Shown here: in pieces, positions 1-6,099 of the stretch
Numbering within the stretch: position 1 is the stretch's first letter
Layout of the letters: the number at the start of each line of letters is the position of its first letter
DNA from: JACCZX01 sp040003315
Lineage (GTDB): Bacteria; Pseudomonadota; Gammaproteobacteria; Burkholderiales; Burkholderiaceae_F
DNA length: 9,709 nucleotides
Reading direction: 5' to 3'
Assembly: GCA_040003315.1 (NCBI GenBank)
Contig: JBDUCU010000109.1
Span: forward strand, 1-9,709
The notes under the pieces: generated by a model
What the model was told of the DNA's origin: nothing
The model's input: only the letters and a program-made list of their open reading frames with translations
Databases searched by the model: none
Position numbers and translations under genes: made by a program

Positions 1-147
1 GAAATACAGCACGTAGCGACCGACGATGAAAAGCAGGCAGAAGTAGAAAACCGCAGCGATCGACTTCAGATTCCATACCCGAGTAAAGGCCGATCGAGCC
101 ACGGATGGAGGCCGACGCTGGGCCGGCATAAAGTCGGAGACCGCCAT
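1..147 (-). CDS. Partial membrane protein, N-terminus only, function unknown
   Basis: The reverse strand is open from an ATG at 147 to the left edge, giving the first 49 residues of a protein whose remainder lies outside the window. About 27 polar, arginine-rich residues (MAVSDFMPAQRR at the start) are followed by a hydrophobic stretch at about residues 29-49 (AAVFYFCLLFIVG), which looks like a first transmembrane helix with the N-terminus in the cytoplasm. A second in-frame ATG lies at 129; neither start has a clear Shine-Dalgarno sequence. The gene is divergent from ftsK, with 165 bases between the two proposed starts. In many betaproteobacteria the divergent neighbour of ftsK is trxB, but this N-terminus does not look like thioredoxin reductase. 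Too little is visible to name a family. A longer open frame on this strand (66-584) has no membrane segment and looks like a shadow of ftsK. Confidence 0.4.
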   Translation of the reverse strand, partial: MAVSDFMPAQRRPPSVARSAFTRVWNLKSIAAVFYFCLLFIVGRYVLYF

Positions 148-299
148 AGTCGCATTTTGCGAGCAACCCGCAACCGTCGCAATGCCTGGCGACGAAGCGC
201 GGGCGAGGTGGCGCGAAACCGGGGTGGTGGCGACGAAGCTCGCTTCGCAGGGGCGCTGCAGCCACAGGCTCGCCGACCGCAAGTCGTGCGTCTCATACC

Positions 300-305
300 T
301 ATAAT
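300..305 (+). promoter_or_regulatory. Consensus -10 hexamer just upstream of ftsK
   Basis: A perfect TATAAT lies 7 bases before the proposed ftsK ATG, in GC-rich DNA where such a hexamer is uncommon. No good -35 hexamer is present at 15-18 bases spacing (around 276-284) and there is no extended -10 TGn. If used, transcription would begin at or next to the A of the ATG, giving a leaderless ftsK mRNA. This agrees with the absence of a Shine-Dalgarno sequence there, but it remains a prediction. Confidence 0.35.
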
Positions 306-312
306 CATCGGC

Positions 313-2685
313 ATGGCTGCAAGGGGAAGGGCGAGCAGTGGCGCGCAACGCGGATCCGACGGCGTCTGGGTGCGGTCGCGCGGCGCCGGCGCGACGGACG
401 AGGGCGACGATCGACTGGCAAGGTTGCTAGCAGAAGCTGGCTGGATCATCGGCGCCGTCGCCGCGATCTCTCTCTTTGCAATTCTGGCGAGTTTCAACAG
501 CAACGATCCGGCGTTTTCGCACACCGCGGGCGCGACCGGAGTGGCCAATGTCGGCGGACGCGTCGGGGCGTGGCTCGCCGACATCGTGCTGGTGTTGTTC
601 GGCCATTCTGCCTATCTGCTGGTATTTGGCTTGGCCATCACCGTGCTGCGCGGATTTCGCAAGCTGCATCGCGTCGATCAGGGCGATCCGCTCAACGACG
701 ACCTTCCGGCCTACGCGCACGGGATCGGTTTCGCGTTGCTGCTATTCGATGCGATGAGCTTGGAGGCACTGCGGTTTCACACTTTCAGTGCAGCGCTGCC
801 CGAAGTTGCCGGCGGAATTGTGGGTAGCGCTGTTGCCCAGTTCATGCGGACAGGCCTCGGCTTTACCGGCGCCACGGTGGTCATGCTGGTGTCGATTGCG
901 ATCGGGCTGTCGCTCTTTCTCGATTTCTCGTGGCTCGCCGTCGCCGAACGATGCGGTGGATTTCTGGAGGGTTTCTCGCGCCGCGCAAGGCGCAAGCGCG
1001 AGGAAGCCGAGGATCGCGCAATCGGCGAAGCCGCGGTCAAGGTTCGCGAAGCGGCGCTCAGTGACGAGCGCGAGCGTATCGAGGAATCGCCGCCGGTCTA
1101 CATCGAACGCACCCCGGCGCATGTAAAACCGTCGGAACGCAAACAGAAGGAAAAGCAAGTTCCGCTGTTTGCCGAGATGGCCGACGCGCGGTTGCCCCCG
1201 CTCGATCTGCTCGATGAGCCGCCGCCGAATGTAGAAGCTATTTCGACCGAGACGCTCGAATTCACGTCGAGGCTGATCGAGAAGAAGTTGCGCGACTTCA
1301 ACGTCGAGGCCGTTGTCGTCGCGGCGTATCCCGGCCCGGTCATCACGCGCTACGAGATCGAGCCTGCAATCGGCGTCAAGGGCAGCCAGATCGTCAATCT
1401 GGCGAAGGACCTGGCACGCGCGCTGTCATTGGTGTCGATCCGAGTCGTAGAGACCATTCCCGGCAAGAATGTGATGGGGCTCGAGCTGCCAAACCCCCGG
1501 CGGCAAGTAGTCAAGCTGACCGAAATTCTCGGATCGGTCGTTTACAACGAAAGTCAGTCGTTGCTGACACTGGGACTCGGCAAGGACATTTCGGGCAAGC
1601 CGGTGGTGGTCGACCTTGCGCGGATGCCGCATCTGCTGGTCGCGGGCACCACCGGGTCCGGCAAGTCGGTGGGGATCAACGCGATGATCCTGTCGATTCT
1701 CTACAAGGCCGATCCGTCGCAGGTGCGGATGATCCTGATCGATCCGAAGATGCTCGAGCTCTCGGTGTACGAGGGCATTCCGCATTTGCTGGCGCCGGTG
1801 GTGACCGATATGCGGGAAGCGGGCAACGCGTTGCAGTGGTGTGTGACCGAGATGGACAAGCGATATCGGCTGTTGAGCAAACTCGGAGTGCGCAGTCTGA
1901 CCAGCTATAACCAGAAGATTGCCGACGCTCGCGCCAAAGGCGAGTTCATCGCAAATCCTTTTTCACTGACGCCCTCATTGAAGTTCGATGATCAACCCGA
2001 GCCGCTCGATACGCTGCCGATGATCGTGGTAGTGATCGACGAGTTGGCCGACCTGATGATGGTGTCGAGTAAGAAGGTCGAAGAGCTGATTGCGCGGATC
2101 GCGCAGAAGGCGCGCGCGTCCGGCATGCATCTGATTCTGGCGACGCAGCGTCCCTCGGTGGATGTCATCACCGGGCTGATCAAGGCCAATATTCCGGCTC
2201 GCATCTCGTATCAGGTCTCGAGCCGCGTCGACTCGCGCACCATCCTCGATCAGATGGGTTCGGAATCGCTGCTCGGCCAGGGCGACATGCTGTATCTCGC
2301 GCCCGGCACCGGACTGCCGACGCGGGTGCACGGTGCGTTTGTGTCCGACGCCGAGGTCCATCGCGTGGTGGATGTCTTGAAATCGCGCGCCGTGCCCCAG
2401 TACGTCGAGGGTTTACTCGAGGCTCCGGATGCGAACGGAGAGGGCGCCGAAGGCGAAGCCGGTAAATCCGGTGTCTACGCAAACGAAGCCGATCCGTTAT
2501 ACGACCAGGCGGTCGAGATTGTGTTGAAAAACCGCCGCGCGTCGATTTCGCTGGTGCAGCGGCACCTTCGCATCGGCTACAACCGGGCGGCGCGCTTGCT
2601 GGAAGATATGGAGCGAGCTGGAATGGTGTCCGTGATGCAAAGCAATGGCAATCGCGAGATTCTGGTTCCGGTGCGCGAAAACTGA
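313..2685 (+). CDS. ftsK: DNA translocase FtsK
   Basis: FtsK is the septum-anchored, ATP-driven hexameric motor that pumps chromosome ends during division and activates XerCD recombination at dif. From the ATG at 313 it has 790 residues, usual for a short-linker betaproteobacterial FtsK. Hydrophobic segments at about residues 44-61, 88-113, 137-150 and 183-203 form the N-terminal membrane domain. A charged linker of about 100 residues follows, then the alpha domain (about 315-410). The RecA-like motor has Walker A GTTGSGKS at 445-452, Walker B VVVIDE ending at D576-E577, and the ATQRPSVD segment at 610-617. Residues 730-790 form the gamma winged helix (ISLVQRHLRIGYNRAARLLE), which reads polar DNA sequences and contacts XerD. 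The start is uncertain: the frame stays open back to a TTG at 157, but residues upstream of 313 look non-coding; a GTG at 370 is a weaker alternative. None has a Shine-Dalgarno site. lolA follows 21 bases after the stop, so the two are probably co-transcribed. Confidence 0.96.
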   Translation: MAARGRASSGAQRGSDGVWVRSRGAGATDEGDDRLARLLAEAGWIIGAVAAISLFAILASFNSNDPAFSHTAGATGVANVGGRVGAWLADIVLVLFGHSAYLLVFGLAITVLRGFRKLHRVDQGDPLNDDLPAYAHGIGFALLLFDAMSLEALRFHTFSAALPEVAGGIVGSAVAQFMRTGLGFTGATVVMLVSIAIGLSLFLDFSWLAVAERCGGFLEGFSRRARRKREEAEDRAIGEAAVKVREAALSDERERIEESPPVYIERTPAHVKPSERKQKEKQVPLFAEMADARLPPLDLLDEPPPNVEAISTETLEFTSRLIEKKLRDFNVEAVVVAAYPGPVITRYEIEPAIGVKGSQIVNLAKDLARALSLVSIRVVETIPGKNVMGLELPNPRRQVVKLTEILGSVVYNESQSLLTLGLGKDISGKPVVVDLARMPHLLVAGTTGSGKSVGINAMILSILYKADPSQVRMILIDPKMLELSVYEGIPHLLAPVVTDMREAGNALQWCVTEMDKRYRLLSKLGVRSLTSYNQKIADARAKGEFIANPFSLTPSLKFDDQPEPLDTLPMIVVVIDELADLMMVSSKKVEELIARIAQKARASGMHLILATQRPSVDVITGLIKANIPARISYQVSSRVDSRTILDQMGSESLLGQGDMLYLAPGTGLPTRVHGAFVSDAEVHRVVDVLKSRAVPQYVEGLLEAPDANGEGAEGEAGKSGVYANEADPLYDQAVEIVLKNRRASISLVQRHLRIGYNRAARLLEDMERAGMVSVMQSNGNREILVPVREN

Positions 2686-2697
2686 TTGCCCTTTCCT

Positions 2698-2702
2698 AGG
2701 AG
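2698..2702 (+). promoter_or_regulatory. Ribosome binding site of lolA
   Basis: AGGAG sits 4 bases before the ATG at 2707. It fixes that ATG as the lolA start rather than an in-frame TTG at 2686 directly after the ftsK stop, and it places a normal signal peptide at the N-terminus. Confidence 0.8.
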
Positions 2703-2706
2703 TTCG

Positions 2707-3330
2707 ATGTTGAAATTATTGCGGCTCAGTCTCGCGGCCGCCTGCCTTTTCGCCTCTCCTGCGCACGCGTCCGCGCTGGATCAGTTGCGCAGCTTCTTGA
2801 CGCAGACGCAAAGCGCGCGCGGCGATTTCGCGCAGGGAGTCACGCCGCGCGCGGGTGCGAAGCCGCCGCCCGCCGCGACGGGTCAATTCATTTTTCAACG
2901 CCCCGGCAAGTTCCGCTGGGTGTACGAAAAACCGTATCAGCAGCTGATCGTTGCTGATGGCCAGCGCCTGGTGATGTTCGACAAGGACCTGAATCAGGCC
3001 ACCGTCAAGAAGTTGCAGTCTTCATTGCCGTCGAGCCCTGCGTCAATTTTGTTTGGATCGAATGACTTTGAAAGGGAATTTGAAATTGCCGACGGCGGCG
3101 CGCGCGACGGGCTTGAATGGATCATTGCCAAACCGCGCGCGAAGGATACGACGTTCGAGCGCATCGAGATCGGTTTTCGTGAAGGATTGCCGGCAGCAAT
3201 GCTGCTGGCTGACAGCTTCGGTCAAATGACGCAGCTGACGTTTTCGAAGGTTGAGCGCAACCCGAAGCTCGATGCCGATGTCTTTCGATTTACGCCGCCG
3301 AAGGGCGCCGACGTACTGGAAGACAAGTAA
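2707..3330 (+). CDS. lolA: Outer-membrane lipoprotein carrier LolA
   Basis: LolA receives lipoproteins released from the inner membrane by LolCDE and carries them through the periplasm to LolB at the outer membrane. The protein has 207 residues, the usual length. Residues 1-21 are a Sec signal peptide (basic MLKLLR, then a hydrophobic core) ending in the signal peptidase I site AHA, leaving a mature N-terminus SALDQLRSF. Family hallmarks follow: SARGDFAQ at 37-43, the strand pair GQFIFQRPGKFRWVYEKPYQQ at about 59-79, the loop VADGQRLVMFDKDLNQ at 82-97, and the C-terminal DVFRFTPPKGADV at 191-203. No lipobox cysteine follows the signal, as expected for a soluble carrier. The gene is 21 bases after ftsK on the same strand. 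The typical next gene, rarA, is displaced by two opposite-strand genes. Confidence 0.94.
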   Translation: MLKLLRLSLAAACLFASPAHASALDQLRSFLTQTQSARGDFAQGVTPRAGAKPPPAATGQFIFQRPGKFRWVYEKPYQQLIVADGQRLVMFDKDLNQATVKKLQSSLPSSPASILFGSNDFEREFEIADGGARDGLEWIIAKPRAKDTTFERIEIGFREGLPAAMLLADSFGQMTQLTFSKVERNPKLDADVFRFTPPKGADVLEDK

Positions 3331-3339
3331 CTTCCAACG

Positions 3340-3355
3340 CGGCGATTTATCGCCG
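3340..3355. terminator. Hairpin between convergent lolA and cation transporter genes
   Basis: A perfect inverted repeat, CGGCGAT-TT-ATCGCCG (7-base arms), begins 9 bases after the lolA stop and overlaps the stop codon of the opposite-strand transporter gene (TAA at 3347-3349). Its position between convergent genes suggests a bidirectional terminator. No T-tract follows on either strand, so if it terminates transcription it is not a classic intrinsic terminator. Confidence 0.4.
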
Positions 3356-4252
3356 AGCGAGGTCGGGTTCAAAAAAAATCCACCGCGCTTGCGGAAATCT
3401 TGATTGCAGAGACTGCTCGACGCGATTGATCGCTGCGATCAGCGCGTCGGCGCTCGCCATCGTCACCATTTCGGCGCGCACCGAGACGATCAGGCGATCG
3501 CCCCACTGCAGCGTTATCAGCCGCAGCAGTGTCTTGACCTCAGGCTGCTGTCTAATGTGATGTTCGATTGCTCTGCGCAACGCCGGCTCCGCCGATTCGC
3601 CGACGATCATCGCCTTGATTTCCCACGTGACCGTGAGCGCGACGATCACGAGCAGCACGCCGATGGCGATTGAACCGAGCGCATCGAACATCGGATTGCC
3701 GGTCCACATGGCCACCAGCACCGCAACGAACGCGAACACCAGGCCGCCCAGCGCTGCAATGTCTTCGCCCGCCACCACCATGAGCTCCGACTGGCGCGTC
3801 TCGCGAAACCAGCGCCAGAACGTGCGGCCGGCCTGAACCTTGCGAATCTCCCGCAGCGCGCCCCATAACGAAACTGATTCCAGCGCGATCGCGATGGCCA
3901 GCACGATCAACGCGATCGTCACGTTGCGCAAAGGCTCGGCAGCACCGAGCCGGTGGTATCCCTCGTAGATGGAAAACAACCCGCCAACGAAGAAGAGCAG
4001 GATCGCCACCATCATCGACCAGAAGTAGACGACTCTTTGCTGGCCAAGCGGGTGTTCGTCCGACTCGGGACGCTTCGCCTGCCGCATGCCCAGCAGCAGC
4101 AGGAGCTGATTGGCAGAGTCGGCCACCGAGTGGATTGCCTCCGCGAGCATCGCGCCGGAGCCGGTGTAAAACGCGGCTGCGAACTTCGTAATTGCAATGC
4201 CGGTGTTCGCTCCCAACGCGAACAGGATGGCCCGCGTACTGTCAGCCGCCAC
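3347..4252 (-). CDS. Cation diffusion facilitator (CDF) family transporter
   Basis: CDF proteins are inner-membrane antiporters exporting divalent metals such as Zn(II), Fe(II), Mn(II) or Co(II) in exchange for protons. The protein has 301 residues, usual for the family. Hydrophobic segments lie at about 8-28, 31-56, 76-96, 109-130, 159-183 and 187-209, giving the six-helix pattern. Helix 2 carries AEAIHSVADSANQ with H41 and D45 in the HxxxD-type metal site. Helix 5 carries GEDIAALGG with E163-D164 at the matching place. HPLG at 67-70 after helix 2 and the tail from about 211 (a predicted cytoplasmic dimerisation domain) also fit. The metal cannot be read from sequence; the subgroup resembles uncharacterised CDF proteins annotated only as cation transporters. 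The start is GTG at 4252, only 5 bases after the FKBP gene's stop and without a clear Shine-Dalgarno site, so translational coupling is likely. An 8-A run at 3371-3378 encodes IFFE near the C-terminus. Confidence 0.9.
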   Translation of the reverse strand: MAADSTRAILFALGANTGIAITKFAAAFYTGSGAMLAEAIHSVADSANQLLLLLGMRQAKRPESDEHPLGQQRVVYFWSMMVAILLFFVGGLFSIYEGYHRLGAAEPLRNVTIALIVLAIAIALESVSLWGALREIRKVQAGRTFWRWFRETRQSELMVVAGEDIAALGGLVFAFVAVLVAMWTGNPMFDALGSIAIGVLLVIVALTVTWEIKAMIVGESAEPALRRAIEHHIRQQPEVKTLLRLITLQWGDRLIVSVRAEMVTMASADALIAAINRVEQSLQSRFPQARWIFFEPDLARR

Positions 4253-4257
4253 GCCGT

Positions 4258-4695
4258 TTACTTTGTAGGCTTGATCGCCAGCAGCTCGACTTCGAACTGC
4301 AATGTCGAATTTGGAGGAATTACGCCTCCTGCGCCTTTATCGCCGTACGCGAGCGAAGGCGGGCACGTCAGCTTTGCCTTGCCGCCGACGCGCATCCGCT
4401 GCACGCCCTCGGTCCAGCACTTGATCACGCGATTCAGCGGGAATTCGGTCGGTTGCCCGCGCTTATACGAGCTGTCGAACTCCTTGCCGTCCGGAAACGT
4501 TCCTTTGTAGTGCACCTGCACAACGTCGATTTCCTTGGGACTCGCGCCGCTGCCTTCGGTCAACGCGCGGTACACCATGCCCGAATCCGTCTTGATCGCC
4601 CCTTTTTCGGCGGCCGCCTTGCCGATCACATCGTCTTGCGCCAGAGCTGCAGATGCGCTTGCAGCCAATAAGATTGCCACCACGTTCTTGCTCAT
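4258..4695 (-). CDS. Secreted FKBP-type peptidyl-prolyl cis-trans isomerase
   Basis: This is a single-domain FKBP isomerase, expected to speed prolyl bond isomerisation during protein folding in the periplasm. The protein has 145 residues. Residues 1-19 form a signal peptide (MSKNVVAILLAASASAALA) with a cleavage site before QDDVIG. The catalytic domain fills about 56-142: VVQVHYKGTFPDG at 58-70, FDSSYKRGQP at 73-82, FPLNRVIKCW at 85-94, SLAYGDKGAGG at 114-124 and IPPNSTLQFEVELL at 126-139. By comparison with FKBP12 the pocket residues are Y63, D74, V90, I91, W94, Y117 and F134, all present. Two cysteines, C93 and C111, lie beside the active site in a predicted exported protein and might form a disulfide. 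The start at 4695 is set by AGGAG 6 bases upstream. It appears to be the first gene of a unit with the CDF transporter and is divergent from rarA. No membrane anchor or dimerisation domain is visible, unlike FkpA or Mip. Confidence 0.93.
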   Translation of the reverse strand: MSKNVVAILLAASASAALAQDDVIGKAAAEKGAIKTDSGMVYRALTEGSGASPKEIDVVQVHYKGTFPDGKEFDSSYKRGQPTEFPLNRVIKCWTEGVQRMRVGGKAKLTCPPSLAYGDKGAGGVIPPNSTLQFEVELLAIKPTK

Positions 4696-4758
4696 TGCTA
4701 TCTCCTGAAGAGCCTTGGCAGGGCGGATGCTAGCCTGTCGGCGGCATACTCGATATCG
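4696..4758. promoter_or_regulatory. Short divergent intergenic region, FKBP gene / rarA
   Basis: These 63 bases must hold any promoters for both the FKBP gene (leftward) and rarA (rightward). No strong -35/-10 pair is evident. On the plus strand a weak -10-like CATACT (4745-4750) ends 8 bases before the rarA ATG. The 10-base palindrome TCGATATCGA (4750-4759) reaches the first base of that ATG and could be an operator or chance. The exact promoters cannot be assigned. Confidence 0.3.
4702..4706 (-). promoter_or_regulatory. Ribosome binding site of the FKBP gene
   Basis: On the minus strand AGGAG lies 6 bases before the ATG at 4695. It selects this start over the longer open frame beginning at 4764, which would overlap the start of rarA and bury the signal peptide. 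Confidence 0.75.
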
Positions 4759-6090
4759 ATGCAAGACCTCTTTGCTCCTTCAGTTGCTAGCGCTCCGCTG
4801 GCCGAGCGCATGCGTCCGCGCACGATTGACGATGTCGTGGGGCAATCGCACCTGCTCGCTGCGGGCAAGCCGCTGCGCGTCGCGTTCGAGTCCGGCCGGC
4901 CGCATTCGATGATTCTTTGGGGGCCGCCGGGTGTCGGCAAAACGACGCTGGCGCGATTGATGGCCGACGCGTTCGGAATGAATTTCATTGCGATATCAGC
5001 GGTGCTCGGAGGTGTCAAAGACATCCGCGACGCTGTCGAGCGCGCCCAAGTGACACGCGCGCAGTCGGGCAACCCGACCGTAGTGTTCGTCGACGAGGTG
5101 CATCGCTTCAACAAGGCGCAACAAGACGCGTTCTTGCCGCACGTCGAATCCGGTCTGTTCGTATTCGTCGGCGCGACTACAGAGAACCCATCGTTCGAGG
5201 TGATCGGCGCGCTGTTGTCGCGCGCGGCGGTCTATGTGCTGCAGCCTCTGACCCGCGATGAGCTCGAAATATTGCTGGAGCGTGCGCTGCGCATCGAAAC
5301 GCGCGGTCTCGACATTGATCCGCAGGCGCGCGCCATGCTGTTCGACCTCGCCGACGGCGACGCCAGACGATTGTTGAACGCGCTCGAAGTGGTCAACAAC
5401 GCGGCGCGCGAGCGCGAGCTTTCTCTGATCGATGCCGACTTTCTGCGCGACTCTTTGCCGGCGACGCTGCGCCGGTTCGACAAGGGCGGTGAGAATTTCT
5501 ACGATCAGATCTCAGCGCTGCATAAATCGGTGCGCGGGTCTGACCCCGACGCGTCGCTCTATTGGATGGTGCGCATGTTCGACGGCGGGGTCGATCCGAG
5601 GTACGTCGCGCGTCGTGCAATAAGAATGGCTACCGAGGACATCGGCCTGGCGGATCCGCGCGCACTCGAAGTGGCGCTGGCAGCGGCCGACACCTACGAG
5701 CGTCTGGGCTCGCCCGAAGGCGAGCTGGCGCTGGCGCAGGCGATCGTGTATCTGGCGTGCGCTCCGAAGTCCAATGCGGTGTATCGCGCATACGGCGCTG
5801 CGCGCGCCTTTGTAGAGCAGGATGGCTCGCGTCCGGTTCCACTGCATCTTCGCAACGCGCCGACGCGTTTGATGAAGGACCTCGGCTACGGCGCCGGCTA
5901 TCGCTACGCGCATAACGAAGCTAACGCGGTCGCCGCGGGTGAAACCTATCTGCCGGAGGGAATCACGCCCCAGCAGTGGTATCAACCGACCGATCGCGGC
6001 ATCGAAGCGCGCATCGGCGAACGACTCGCTGAACTGCGCCTTATCAACGCCGGAGCGGGCGCAACGCGAAAACCGCGCGAAGCCAAGTAG
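4759..6090 (+). CDS. rarA: Replication-associated recombination protein A (RarA/MgsA), AAA+ ATPase
   Basis: RarA is a clamp-loader-related AAA+ ATPase of the MgsA/WRNIP1 family that acts with SSB at stalled replication forks. The protein has 443 residues, the family length. Seen in order: RPRTIDDVVGQSHLL at 19-33, Walker A GPPGVGKT at 55-62, Walker B VVFVDEVH at 108-115 (D112, E113), sensor 1 GATTENPS at 138-145, the arginine-finger segment LLSR ending at R155, and sensor 2 DGDARRLLN at 199-207. The C-terminal MgsA tetramerisation domain includes FYDQISALHKSVRGSDPDA (247-265), ATEDIGLADP (291-300) and LRNAPTRLMKDLGYG (364-378). The N-terminus MQDLF resembles a QxLF clamp-binding motif. The ATG at 4759 lacks a Shine-Dalgarno site; no better in-frame start is visible before the conserved core. 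serS follows after 9 bases, so the two are probably co-transcribed. Confidence 0.95.
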   Translation: MQDLFAPSVASAPLAERMRPRTIDDVVGQSHLLAAGKPLRVAFESGRPHSMILWGPPGVGKTTLARLMADAFGMNFIAISAVLGGVKDIRDAVERAQVTRAQSGNPTVVFVDEVHRFNKAQQDAFLPHVESGLFVFVGATTENPSFEVIGALLSRAAVYVLQPLTRDELEILLERALRIETRGLDIDPQARAMLFDLADGDARRLLNALEVVNNAARERELSLIDADFLRDSLPATLRRFDKGGENFYDQISALHKSVRGSDPDASLYWMVRMFDGGVDPRYVARRAIRMATEDIGLADPRALEVALAAADTYERLGSPEGELALAQAIVYLACAPKSNAVYRAYGAARAFVEQDGSRPVPLHLRNAPTRLMKDLGYGAGYRYAHNEANAVAAGETYLPEGITPQQWYQPTDRGIEARIGERLAELRLINAGAGATRKPREAK

Positions 6091-6099
6091 CATTCCCGG

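Noticed and set aside
324..331. GGGAAGGG, a match to the E. coli FtsK-orienting KOPS consensus, inside the ftsK start
   Set aside because: In GC-rich DNA several matches per 10 kb on both strands are expected by chance. A single one near ftsK carries no weight without genome-wide strand-bias analysis.
66..584. 172-codon minus-strand frame opposite the start of ftsK
   Set aside because: Arginine- and proline-rich translation typical of the shadow of a GC-rich gene. It overlaps both ftsK and the membrane-protein frame.
3371..3378. Run of eight A bases near the end of the CDF gene, a possible frameshift or slippage site
   Set aside because: The frame reads through to a normal-length, family-typical C-terminus, so no frameshift is needed.
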